From NCBI GenBank assembly GCA_000277445.1, contig AJWJ01000001.1:1-64000 (forward strand): a stretch of DNA of 64,000 nt, read 5' to 3'. This stretch comes from Polysphondylium violaceum. Taxonomy: Eukaryota; Evosea; Eumycetozoa; Dictyosteliales; Dictyosteliaceae. Position numbers and translations under genes: made by a program. This document shows, piece by piece, positions 45,962 through 56,712 of the stretch (position 1 is the stretch's first letter; every line of letters begins with the position of its first letter). The notes under the pieces were generated by a model. The model was not told the DNA's origin, did no database searches, and worked only from the letters and a program-made list of their open reading frames with translations.

Positions 45962-48900
45962 CGCCCCATTTCCTTTTTTTTTGTAAAAAAATTTTGATCA
46001 TCAAAAAATCTTTCCTTTTTAAACTCTATTAAAAATATTTTTTTTAATTATTTATTATAATATATTTATAAATATTTATTTTTAATAATCTTTTATCAAT
46101 AATGTATTTTTGTCATATAAAATTTATCTGTATCTCTTTTACATAATAAAGAAATTAAAAACCAAAAAATAAAAATTTGTATAAATTCCTCTTTTTGAGC
46201 AATCAAGAAAATCAAATATTAGTTTAGTTTCTCATTTCTTAGACCTCAAACGTGTCTTTCCTCCTTTTTAGAAAAACTCTTTTTCAATATAATTTTTTTT
46301 TTTTATTAAAATTTTTGTTTTAGAAGATGTGATGATCTACTGATTTAAATATGAAAATCTTTGTCATTGACAATAATACCACTTGAGGACAGGTGGTAAA
46401 ACGTAAAGAGGATAGACATTCTATTAATATTAGCCAATAAGAAAAAGCTTTGGTAAAAACATCAGATATAATGGGTTAGATAACTAGTTGTCGTAGTGGG
46501 GATTTCTGTGTATTGTTGTTAGATGTATACACGAATATCACTCTAAACCAACCATGTACACTACACATACACAAAGCTGTACCTCTAGCATATTCTAATC
46601 AGTTTGTTATTCAGGTAAGAATGATAAACCCACTCCTAAATTTTGTTCAGTGGTGGTTATTATTAATCATCTCATATAAAATATACTTATCAACGATCAT
46701 CGTGTCGGATATAGTATTTTTGATCATCACAACAATAACAACAACGTCACCCACCCCTTTCCTACTTTCTCTGCCCACACTTTATTTTCATTATTGTAAA
46801 TAAAACATTACCATATTGAGCTGATCTCACCCCCTCAACTATGATATCACGGTGTATATATACAGTAAAAGAGTAAAATCTGCACACACAAAAACAACAA
46901 CTGATTGATTACCAACAACACTCCCCAACAATACAAAAAAATGGGTGCACAACGTTGTTTTTGTTCATTGTGATCACAACTCTCAATTCACACACAAATT
47001 GTCGTTTGAAAATGATGTGTTTTTTTTTTTAGCTTTATGATTTGGGATAACATTTTTCATCAGCACCACACTCACACAAAAAATATGCATATCAACTACC
47101 CATTTTCCAAACACCCACCTAAAAGGCACATTCTTGAAATAATCACACCCACACCCACTCACATATATTATATGCGTACTTACTCACACCCACCATTTTT
47201 ACATATATAAATTTCCAATTATATATAATTTAATTTTAGAAAATTTATCATCATCAACCCTATCACACACTGAACTCCAAACACCTATTCACAGACGCAC
47301 ACTTAACACACATTTCACTACCATTTATGACTTTTTGAACAATAAAATAATTCATCACCTCTAAAGAGTATTGTGTGTTTGTGAGTGCTCACACAAATTT
47401 GTTATTTAATAAAATTTTGGAAATAATAAATTCTCAAATTATGAGTCTATCACTCTTTATATAAATCATCAAATCACTTTATTATTTTTTAAAACATCAA
47501 CATTCATCACCATTTGGATAAAAACAAAACTAATCCTTTTTCCTATTTAATATATTCTTTCCTTCTGTTTTTGTTTGTTTTCCCTATTGCTATACATATT
47601 TTAATATAATAAGGATTTTCCTTTTTTATTTATTTATTTATTTATTTATTCTATATAAAATCCAATTAATTTACCATATTAGCTCTCAATCCAAAAAGGT
47701 AATAATTATCTATTCTCTTTGTTTTTTTCTATGGATATCATCTCCAACAATAGCAACGCAATCTCTTCTTTTGTTTGTTGGTATTTGTTTGGCATATCTA
47801 TCACACCCACATCTTACGCACATATTCTCACTTTGAATATTTTTTGAAAATAATGATAATGTCAATTTATTTTCCTATATACATCCAATATTATCATAAT
47901 GAATGTGTACATATGACAACAATTGACCAAACTTGGATATATTCTCACTATTGATGATATTGTGGGTAGACTTGAGGACACTATACTCTAACAAATTAAG
48001 ATAATTTCCCTTCACCCCAATTTACCCTTTTTTTTTTCCATTCACCAAAACACTCTTTTTTTCATCTTCAAAAATATCGTAGTGTGTTAAAATATTGATA
48101 ACAGATACACACACCCCACACACAAAACACACACACATACACCCAACTAAACATATAATTAATATTCCAAGACAACAAATAATAATATCACCCCACCAAC
48201 CCACATACAAATACACACAACAATAATTATCTGTTTTTCTATATGTATGTGTTCCGACAAATAAGAGGGTGTCGGTGGTGTGGTGTTTGGCATACAAACA
48301 AAATATTATTGAAACAAGAAAAACACTGAAGAGTTGTTGATTCATATCATATACTAGTACATAATTGTTAAATAGTATTTTAATTTAATTTAAAATTATT
48401 TATTTTCCTTGGTGTTGTTGCTGTTATTTATTTTATGCTCCACCAACATTTTATTTGTGTGAAATAATTATTTTCCAAAACTAAAATCTCTATAATCAAA
48501 AAACATAACCATCATCAATAAATTAGATAGATAGTAGATAGATTAACACACAGTCAGTTTGGGAGTTGTTGTTGGATAGTGTTGTTGTTTTTATTTATTA
48601 TTTATTTTATACTCTCCCCAAAAACACACACACCCATATCCTGACTTATTTATTACCATTACATAGTACCATACGAAAACGTATCACTACATTGATTCAA
48701 ATAGTTTGTACTACATCCCCATTTCTAATTTCTGGTATGATTAAATATAAACATAAAAATAGAAATCAATTTTTTGGATTCCTGAAAACAAAAACAAATA
48801 TAGTATAATAATAATAATAATAATAATAGTAATAATTATTGTTGTCTATATTGTTTTAAAAAAGTTGGGAAAAAAATAGGACATTTTGCATCTTGTGGTG

Positions 48901-49139
48901 TGTTTTGTGTGTGCTTTTTTTTTTTTATAAAAATCCAAACTATTTCAAGTTTCAAAAAAACAATTTCCAAGCCCATCTCATCATATACTAATCATGTGTT
49001 TTGTTTCTTTTAAAATATAGAATTTTTTAAACATTTTGGAGATTTTTAATTACCCCCTACCACTACAACATTACTACTACTACTACAAATATAATAGTAC
49101 TTATTTATTCTTGATAAAAAAACCCTAGAAAAAAAAAAG

Positions 49140-49270
49140 GTAAGCAATCATTCTAAATATTGTGTTTGTGTGTTGTGTGTATGTCGTTTTATGACATTTT
49201 GATTATCACCTAAGGTGAGTTTATCCCCCTATCTTTTTTTAAAACACTAGAAAAACTTTTTTATTTTTAG
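49140..49270 (+). other. Candidate 5'-UTR intron of the cellulose synthase gene
   Basis: An A-rich stretch is followed by GGTAAGC at 49139-49145, and a T-rich stretch ends in TTTTTAG at 49270. The 131-bp size and boundary sequences match the coding introns in this window. No coding frame flanks it, so it would be a leader intron of dcsA or of a noncoding transcript. Boundaries alone cannot prove splicing. Confidence 0.25.
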
Positions 49271-50415
49271 AATTCAACACTCATTGATCAACAAATAGCA
49301 CTGGTGTTTCTGTGTTTAGTGTGTGTGTGTGTGTTGAATTGTGTTTTTATGTGGTCACTCTCCTAAGAAATCATTAATCTCATAGTTGTGAACCAATAAA
49401 TACCTTTTTATTTTATTTATTTTATCACCCTCTATCCACTCCTATTTAATCATTTTCATCATCATCATCATCACTTTAAATGTGCAACACACCTTACCAC
49501 ACATATACCCTACTCTAATAGGTTTTTCCACACACTCACAAATAATTGCTCCACCCCTTTATTCTTCACACACCCACCACCACCACCAACAAAAAACACT
49601 CCACATTTTTTTTCCATCAAATACCACTACCCCCATCACACACAACTAGTATATGTATTTATTTATATATACATATAACAACACACACTCACACAAATTC
49701 AATATTGAGAAACAATAACAAACACAACATTCGTTTGAATATTGTTGCGTAGTGACCGTCAAAAGTTTGTGATTAATTTTTTATTTTGCAATTCTCTCTA
49801 TCTCAACAACTATTATTTATCTGCGCAAATTATAATTATTACAAAAAAAAAAAAACCAAAAAACCCAAACATATAATTATTTATATTCCAAACCAATTCA
49901 TCATTTTAAAAATATTAGTTTGTCTTTTCCCCAACAAGAAAAATAATTTTTAAAATATATTTTTGTACTACCTATATTTATAAATTTATTAATTGTGTTT
50001 CTATAAAAAGACAATAATTTGTAAAACCGCGCATATTTTATCATTACGATCGGCACACCTATCTTTATTATTTTCTTCCTACCCTAGTATGTATAATTAT
50101 AAAAGTGGTTAATCTGTGCTGTTGTTGTGCTTTCCAACTTTGTGTGTGTGAGTGTTAGGTCTGTGTGTGTGTGTTTAACTTATTATTTTTATTTTTTTTA
50201 ATTTTTTAAATCCAAAAATAATTGATTAAAATATATCACTCATTTATCAATTTATACAAATATACTTACTAATCATAATCATCATCACCAAACAATAATT
50301 AATAGAATCACAAAAAAAAAAAAAAACAAACACAAAACAACAAACTCGCTCACCTACTCAACAAATAATAATTTTTTTTTTATAAATATATAATAATATT
50401 TTATAAAACTAAAAT

Positions 50416-53400
50416 ATGGATAAACAAAATGAAGGAGACATTCCAATAAATGTCCCCAACAATGGTGGCAACAGCAGTAATAATAGTAACAATAGAGAGA
50501 CAACGACAACTTCTACTTCCTCTCACCATCCATCACAACTAAATAATACACTCAGTAGTCATAATTTAATTAGTAGTGGTGCTGGATCAAGTAGAAACCT
50601 TAAATCTAAACCTTCTTCCAACAACTTGAATGTCAAATGGAAGTGGAACAATAAAGAAGGCGGTGTTGGTGGTGTTGGTGGTGCTCCCAGCGGAAGTGGC
50701 AGTGGTAAACCAAATCCAATGGATAGAAACGATTTGAAAAAGAAATTGGGATCGGATCGTAAAGAGTCTGTTAGAAAGCTAAAGAGTAGTGCTGTGTTGA
50801 AAAAGAAAAACACTCTTATGGATTTTGGTGATGACGGTAATCAAGAGGATGGCAATATCACAGAAGGTCTTCCAATTACCGATCTTGATGACTCTGGTCC
50901 CTCTTCATCAGGTCACAACAATAACAACAAAGATGAACATCATCAAAAAACATTTAGAGATGAACCTTTATCGCCTGGATTGGATCCCACTAGCAATAGC
51001 ACTCCACGTTTTGATACCCTCATCGATCCAGATATTAGTCTTGCTGAAATGGAAGAAAAGATGCGTCAACACAAGCAATATCACGATATGCAACAACAAA
51101 AAGAACGTGAAACCACTCAAGCCAAAAAGAAACAATCACAAATTCAACTCACCAAAAAGAAAGCAGTTGCCAAAGAGGATTCTGAAACTTTGGAAACCAT
51201 TATTGGTGAGGAAAAGAAAGAGACTGTCTTTGAAGTCAAACCCTATTTCTCTCATGCTATTCTTCAAGCAACCATGGCAGTCTTTTTAATCTGGAATATT
51301 TTCTACTTTGCCTATCGTGCCGGTTGGACCATCAATCAAAACGATCCATATACATTAGCCTATTCAATTCTCTTTTTGATTGTCGAATTTGTATCTTTCC
51401 TCGGTTCTGCACTCCATTTGAACAACTTTACCAATCCATGTACCTTTATTCTCGTTGTCACATTAGAACAAATCTTGACCATCAGAAGAAAGAAACATCC
51501 ATCCATTATGATGTACATTTGTACATACAAGGAACCACCCTCAATTGTATCTCGTACCTTTAGAACCGCCATCTCCATGGACTATCCAAGTGAAAATCTC
51601 TGGATTGGTTTACTCGATGATTCCATCAATTATCGTGAGTCTAGAGGTTGGGCTCATCTTCAATCTGTTGAAAAGAATTTCTTATACATCTTGTTACAAA
51701 AGGCAGTCTATTCAGTCCACAACATCAGACCACCTGTCACCCCACAACACGAAGATCCACATGGTATTTTGAATGAAACCTCTTCCAAGATTGAAAGCTC
51801 CACCAAGGAAGTCATTGAAGCCGAGGTACAATGGTTTATTGAATATTTCTTGTTAAACAGTTGGTTTGGTATCCATCAAGAAATCCAAAGAGAACCAGAT
51901 GATGAAGAACGTGTCTTGATTAGCAAACTCCGTGATGACAACTTTTCACCATACAGAACCTTTTCCACCCAAGAACGTGAAAAGATTTTCAACTTTTCCA
52001 TTGAATCCCTCCAATCACTCTGGCACGGATCTGCATTCTATCGTCCATTGATTCGTTCAGTCTTGATGAAAAAAGATTACGTTAGAAACTTTATCTCTGA
52101 ACTCAACCAACAACATCGTCTCAGATTCCTCAACAATGAAGCTTTGGCTATGGCCCAATATCAAGTATTGATGATGGGTAGACAAGAAGTACCATTTGAT
52201 GATATCAGTGCCGGTAATGTCCGTATTGATTTTGATACTTGTGATGGTCCAATTGTTAGTCCAAAATGCACATATCTCAGAAGACGTAAGCCACCCATTC
52301 CACATAACAAAGCCGGTAATATCAATAATGCCGTATTCAATGAATCTACCAAGAATGACTTTGAGTTTATGGGTCTTTTAGATGCCGATCAACAACCACA
52401 TCCAGATTTCCTCAAAAGAGTATTACCATATTTCTATCATGATGACGGTCATGAAGTTGCCTTTGTCCAAACACCACAATTCTTTAGTAACATTTATCCA
52501 GTCGATGATCCATTGGGTCATAGAAATATGGAGTTTTATGGCCCTGTAATGGAAGGTAGAAGTGCAAACGGTGCCTGTCCTTTCGTAGGTACCAATGCTA
52601 TTTTCAGAAGACAACCATTGTATGATATCGGTGGTATTATGTATAACTCTGTAACAGAAGATATGTATACTGGTATGAAACTCCAAGTATCTGGTTACAA
52701 ATCATGGTATCACAATGAAGTTTTAGTCGTTGGTACTGCTCCAGTTGATATCAAGGAAACATTAGAACAAAGAAAACGTTGGGCTCAAGGTGCCGTTGAA
52801 ATCTTTTCGCTCACTCCATGGGGTTACATTAGAAAGAAGTTGGGTTGGAGAAAGATGCTTTACAATTTAGATTCCTGTGTTTATCCATTCCTTTCGCCAA
52901 CTGCTTTCTTCTATGGTGCCTCTCCATTGATTATGTCTATTTGGACCGTTCCTATTGTCGTCAAAGATCCAATCATCTTTATTTTGGTTGGTGTTATTCC
53001 AGTTATGATTCTTCCAAGAGTTATTCAATATATGATTCTCAGAGCCCGTCGTCCATATGAAGCCGGAAAGAGTGGTCCTTCTCTTTGGGTCGAAGCCACT
53101 GATTTATGGAGAGCTGAACAAACTTTCTTTGCCTTTGCTGGTACTTATATTAGTGCTTGGAAAGAAGGTTCCGCTTCTATTGTTAAACTCCTCAAGAACC
53201 GTAAAATCTCTAGACATAAGCTTGCCATGTGGAATTGGAAGCGTGACTTTGCAAAGAGACCATCCATCGTTGAAGTATTTAGACAATCAAAATTGGCCAA
53301 TCATGATCAACTCAGAGAAGAAGAATCTGGCTCAAGAAAAGCTGAACAATCTTTCCGTACCTCAAACAAAGAGTCTGATACCATTAAAAACTCTCGTCTC

Positions 53401-53691
53401 TTCTTACCAAACGTCTTGTTATTCGTCCTCAATTGTTTGGCTATGTTGAGTGCTCTCCTCCGTTTCAATTGTTTCCAAAATGATATGTGGTTGTTGATTG
53501 TCGTCGCCGGTTTTGCCTTCTCCACTTGCTGGCATTTATGGTCATTCATTCCAATGGCTCTCAGACAAAGTGAAAAACAATGGCCATATGCCTCCTCTTA
53601 CCATGCTCACAATATTGTTATCTTTGTTATTCTTGGTTTCTTGGTATTATTATTCGTTGATGTCAAAGTCTGTATTCCACGTGTTGGTTAA
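50416..53691 (+). CDS. dcsA: Cellulose synthase catalytic subunit (DcsA type)
   Basis: Plasma-membrane GT2 glycosyltransferase polymerising glucose from UDP-glucose into cellulose for stalk, spore coat and slime sheath. Single exon, 1091 residues. Cytosolic N-terminal Ser/Asn/Gly-rich and Lys-rich region at about 1-270. The first TM segments follow (ILQATMAVFLIWNIFYFAYRAG; LAYSILFLIVEFVSFLGSAL). Catalytic signatures in order: first Asp in GLLDDSINY (about 400), DxD in GLLDADQQPHP (about 655), TED in SVTEDMYTGMKL (about 748), and QRKRWAQG (about 785), the QxxRW motif. Several TM helices follow, ending near LVLLFVDVKVCIPRVG. Length and layout match Dictyostelium DcsA. Unlike bacterial operons there is no adjacent BcsB; the large upstream region suggests developmental control. 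No break seen. Confidence 0.96.
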   Translation: MDKQNEGDIPINVPNNGGNSSNNSNNRETTTTSTSSHHPSQLNNTLSSHNLISSGAGSSRNLKSKPSSNNLNVKWKWNNKEGGVGGVGGAPSGSGSGKPNPMDRNDLKKKLGSDRKESVRKLKSSAVLKKKNTLMDFGDDGNQEDGNITEGLPITDLDDSGPSSSGHNNNNKDEHHQKTFRDEPLSPGLDPTSNSTPRFDTLIDPDISLAEMEEKMRQHKQYHDMQQQKERETTQAKKKQSQIQLTKKKAVAKEDSETLETIIGEEKKETVFEVKPYFSHAILQATMAVFLIWNIFYFAYRAGWTINQNDPYTLAYSILFLIVEFVSFLGSALHLNNFTNPCTFILVVTLEQILTIRRKKHPSIMMYICTYKEPPSIVSRTFRTAISMDYPSENLWIGLLDDSINYRESRGWAHLQSVEKNFLYILLQKAVYSVHNIRPPVTPQHEDPHGILNETSSKIESSTKEVIEAEVQWFIEYFLLNSWFGIHQEIQREPDDEERVLISKLRDDNFSPYRTFSTQEREKIFNFSIESLQSLWHGSAFYRPLIRSVLMKKDYVRNFISELNQQHRLRFLNNEALAMAQYQVLMMGRQEVPFDDISAGNVRIDFDTCDGPIVSPKCTYLRRRKPPIPHNKAGNINNAVFNESTKNDFEFMGLLDADQQPHPDFLKRVLPYFYHDDGHEVAFVQTPQFFSNIYPVDDPLGHRNMEFYGPVMEGRSANGACPFVGTNAIFRRQPLYDIGGIMYNSVTEDMYTGMKLQVSGYKSWYHNEVLVVGTAPVDIKETLEQRKRWAQGAVEIFSLTPWGYIRKKLGWRKMLYNLDSCVYPFLSPTAFFYGASPLIMSIWTVPIVVKDPIIFILVGVIPVMILPRVIQYMILRARRPYEAGKSGPSLWVEATDLWRAEQTFFAFAGTYISAWKEGSASIVKLLKNRKISRHKLAMWNWKRDFAKRPSIVEVFRQSKLANHDQLREEESGSRKAEQSFRTSNKESDTIKNSRLFLPNVLLFVLNCLAMLSALLRFNCFQNDMWLLIVVAGFAFSTCWHLWSFIPMALRQSEKQWPYASSYHAHNIVIFVILGFLVLLFVDVKVCIPRVG

Positions 53692-54411
53692 TAGCAAAAA
53701 GAATTTAATTCCAGTTTTATTACTTTTTCAAGTTTCAACAATCAAAAAAAAAATCAAAAAAAAAAAGAACATCAATTACCTCTTACACCTACAATTAAGA
53801 CATATGTTTATATTGTACATTAATGTAATCTCTCCAAAACAAATTATTATCAATTTTAACTTTTTATATTTTTAACTTTCAATAAATGATAATAAAAAAA
53901 ACATTTTAAAATATATACTATACCCCTCTTCTTTTATCTATTTTTCCAATCTAATTGAATTGAAATTGAAACTCAAAATAAGACTAGAACATATTATAAT
54001 TTAATTTATGAGAACCCGGGAGGGATGTCCACTCTTCATAGACCACAGTCTATTCCGTGGATTATAGCCACTCCTACTGAGATCAAAGGCTATAGATATT
54101 CATGTCAAACTTGCAATATGATAGCATCCATCAGAGACAATTGATTTGTTGGAGGCTTCATTTTCTTTTCTTTTTTTCATTATTTTTTTTCTATTTTTTT
54201 TTTAATTTTTTTTTTTTAATTTTTTTTGAACATCAAACTTTTTTTTATCATCATTTTTCATTTAATTAATTATCATCAAAACTCACTCTGTATTATATAT
54301 ATATTTGTTGGTGTATTTTTTACTTCTTATATATTATAATACCTTCAACACTATTTTAATCAATTCCCTACTTGTACATATTTTCTCTCTTATATATATA
54401 ACTACAACAAA
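53692..54411. other. Intergenic region between dcsA and psmB3
   Basis: AT-rich 720 bp apart from a conspicuously less AT-rich, hairpin-forming block at about 54009-54160 (next entry). The bases up to about 53900 are dcsA 3' UTR; those after 54200 are T tracts and the psmB3 promoter. Confidence 0.55.
54009..54160. ncRNA. GC-richer, hairpin-rich element; candidate noncoding RNA gene
   Basis: The sequence departs from the surrounding A/T tracts for about 150 bases and contains no long open frame. Perfect hairpins: ATAGAC-CACA-GTCTAT (54038-54053) and TATAGCC-18 nt-GGCTATA (54063-54094). GGATG (54023-54027) can pair with CATCC (54125-54129) to enclose both. CCCGGG lies near the left edge and a T-rich run follows on the right (54160 onward), as for a Pol III end if read on the plus strand. 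I checked by eye against U1-U6, U3, tRNA and SRP/RNase P motifs and could not place it. Strand and exact ends are unknown. Confidence 0.45.
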
Positions 54412-55298
54412 ATGTCTATTATGGCTTATAATGGTGGTGCCTGCATCGTAATGACAGGCAAAAATTGTGTTGCAATTGCATCAGATCTTAGATTTGGTAT
54501 TCAACAACAAACTATATCCAATAACTTTCCAAAAGTCTATAGAATCAATGATAAATGTTTCGTTGGTATTTCAGGTTTAGTCACTGATGCCCAAACTTTG
54601 TATGTATAGTACTATAGTATTAATTGATATTGTATCCTATTGAATATACAATGTCACGATTCTAACAATATCAATCTAAATACTTGTTTTTAACTTATTA
54701 TTGTTATTATTATTATTATGATATCAACTCTACAAATCTAAAAACAACTACTACAACAAACATTCTTTAGATATCAAAAGATTGTATTTAGACATAATTT
54801 ATATAAACTTAGAGAAGAAAGAGATATGTCACCAAGCGTTGTTACAAATTTAATTGCAAATATGTTATATGAAAAGAGATTTGGTCCATATTTTACTGAA
54901 CCTTTAATTTGTGGTTTAGAAGGTCCAGACAATAAGCCTTTTATTAGTGGTATGGATCTTATAGGTGCTATGGTTGCCACCAATGATTTCTTGGTTGTTG
55001 GTACAATGACTCCCGCCATGTATGGTGTTTGTGAAACTTTATATAAACCAAATATGGTATGTTTTTATTTATTTAATATCTCATTGATATTATCATCACT
55101 ATCATCATCATCATCCTCATTATTACTAACCTCAAAATCTTACCAATCCTATAGGAAAAAGATGAACTTTTTGAAACTATTTCACAGTGTATGTTATCAT
55201 CACTCGAAAGAGATGCACTCAGTGGTTGGGGTGCCGTTGTTCATATTATTACACCAGAAGAAGTTGTCACCAAGAAGTTATTAGGTCGTCAAGATTAA
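54412..55298 (+). CDS. psmB3: Proteasome subunit beta type-3
   Basis: Non-catalytic beta3 subunit of the 20S proteasome core. Three exons (54412-54599, 54771-55056, 55155-55298) with GTATGT donors close to 205 residues, the normal length. Seen: MSIMAYNGGACIVMTGKNCVAIASDLRFGIQQQTISNNFPKVYRINDKCFVGISGL, the beta3 start in which no catalytic Thr1 with propeptide is present. Then RHNLYKLREERDMSPSVVTNLIANMLYEKRFGPYFTEPLICGL and, at the end, LSGWGAVVHIITPEEVVTKKLLGRQD, diagnostic for beta3. Nothing unusual. Confidence 0.96.
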
Positions 55299-55664
55299 AA
55301 AGAACTTTTTTCACATATTTGTTTTTTTATTCTTTACCAATTCTTATTATCAGACTAAGCAATCAATCAATCAAACAAAGAGAATGAGACTAATCTTATG
55401 ATATAAAAAAACTATACTATTATTATTATGATTAGCTCCTCTTTTAATCAGAACCTCAACAATCATCCATCACACACCCATATCATATTATAAATAAATA
55501 AAATTTTGAAAAAAATAGAAAAACAATATACACTTATGACTTTTTTTTGATGACACATATCGCAGTGAATCAAATCATCTATTTATTTTTCTCACTTTTT
55601 TTTATTTTTTTTTATTTTTTGTCTAGCTCCATAATAAAGCAAATCTTTTTAGATCTATATTAAA
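55299..55664. other. Intergenic region upstream of the UBX gene
   Basis: AT-rich spacer between two plus-strand genes with T tracts near 55600. Probable psmB3 3' UTR and UBX-gene promoter; no other feature. Confidence 0.45.
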
Positions 55665-56639
55665 ATGTTACCTCAGCTTCGCACGTTGATATATGTTATT
55701 GGAGCAATATTTTTCTTTGGCTCAGTTATTACTATAGTATATGAGGTTGTAATTAAACCATACTTTAAAAAGAGACTTCAAAAGAAATATGATGCATTGA
55801 CATTAACTAAAAGTATATATATTTGATACGCCAACAATGGACACAAAAACTAATCAAAAGAAAAATAAAAAAATAAAAAAATAAAAATCATGTAGAAAAA
55901 ACTGATATGGATGAGGAAAAAGAAGAACAGGTTAAAAAAAGACAAGATTCAGTAGAGATTTTGGGATTAGAAAAAGAGGTCAGAAATAGAAAGAGAAAAG
56001 ATCAAGAGAAATTGAGTAAAAAGGAAAACAATGTCGTCTACTCGCCAACAGACAGTACCCAGGGAACCTATTTTAAAGATCAAGGTAGAAGAGCTTTGGA
56101 TGACTATGACGATGGTGTTACTGCATCCATCAATGAAACTAGATCTCTGATTAGAAGCCAAGAAGAAGAGTACATGGAATCTCTATTCCTTGACCAAAGA
56201 AGAGAACAAAATAAAAAAGAATTGGAAAGACTTGAACAACAAAGATTGGCAGAAAGACAAAAAGCTTTGGAAACACTGAGAAACAATTTAAAACCAGAGC
56301 CAGATGTCCAAGACAAAGATATTGATCCAAGTGGAATCACAAAGATTTTATTAAAATTTCCAGATGGTTTAAACCAAACAAGAAGATTTTTAAAACATGA
56401 TAAAATTCAAGTATGCATAGGATATTTTAAAGGATCACTTAATATTTATTTGATACTAAACAATTAAATATAATTAAATATAGGATATTTTAGATTATAT
56501 TAATTCATTGGATAATTTAAATGATAAAGAATATGAATTAATTTTAACTTTTCCTAAGAAGGTATTGGATAAACCAACATCTACTTTAGAGGAGAATGAT
56601 CTACATCCCTCTAGTTCTTTGTATATACATTTAAAATAA
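55665..56639 (+). CDS. Membrane-anchored UBX-domain protein
   Basis: Three exons (55665-55812, 55896-56410, 56484-56639) close to 272 residues. N-terminal hydrophobic helix at about 8-28 (LIYVIGAIFFFGSVITIVYEVVI), followed by basic residues. A charged coiled-coil segment ends in RSQEEEYMESLFLDQRREQNKKELERLEQQRLAERQKAL, the Arg/Glu-rich helix that precedes UBX in the FAF/UBXD8 group. The C-terminal UBX domain is at about 190-272: ITKILLKFPDGLNQTRRFLKHDKIQDILDYI ... YELILTFPKKVLDKPTSTLEENDLHPSSSLYIHL, with the FP-type loop that contacts p97. No UBA or UAS domain. Likely a p97/Cdc48 recruiter at a membrane, as for UBXD8 in ERAD or on lipid droplets; location inferred. The first exon encodes just the anchor. 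Confidence 0.85.
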
Positions 56640-56712
56640 TAATAATAATAATAATAAAGATTATTTGTGTTAATATTTGTAATTTCTCTTGTTGTTATTA
56701 TTATTATTATTA

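Larger units (their letters stand above)
45668..50415. promoter_or_regulatory. 4.7 kb divergent regulatory region between NNT and cellulose synthase
   Basis: No credible coding exon. Plus-strand ACACCCA occurs eight times (starts 47111, 47145, 47151, 47186, 47803, 48139, 48630, 49570) and I found no copy in the opposite orientation. Many further CACACA and CACCC blocks occur. ACACCCA resembles the CA-rich elements and G-boxes bound by the developmental factor GBF in Dictyostelium (established for spore-coat and other cAMP-induced genes). Cellulose synthase is a developmental gene, which fits. A possible 5'-leader intron (49140-49270, GTAAGC...TTTTTAG) and a 12-bp inverted repeat (45899-45961) are listed separately. 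The final 600 bases before dcsA are A/T tracts. Confidence 0.5.

Noticed and set aside
46513-46803. 96-codon open frame upstream of dcsA, containing CAG/GTAAGA
   Set aside because: The donor-like string is attractive but no partner exon with coding character was found on either side, and the product ends in Thr/Ser/Pro runs.
53900-54000. SRP RNA or RNase P RNA identity for the structured block after dcsA
   Set aside because: A short similarity (ATAGCCACT) to the 3' part of SRP RNA is not supported by the expected helices or the conserved GNAR/UGUAA motifs; left unassigned.
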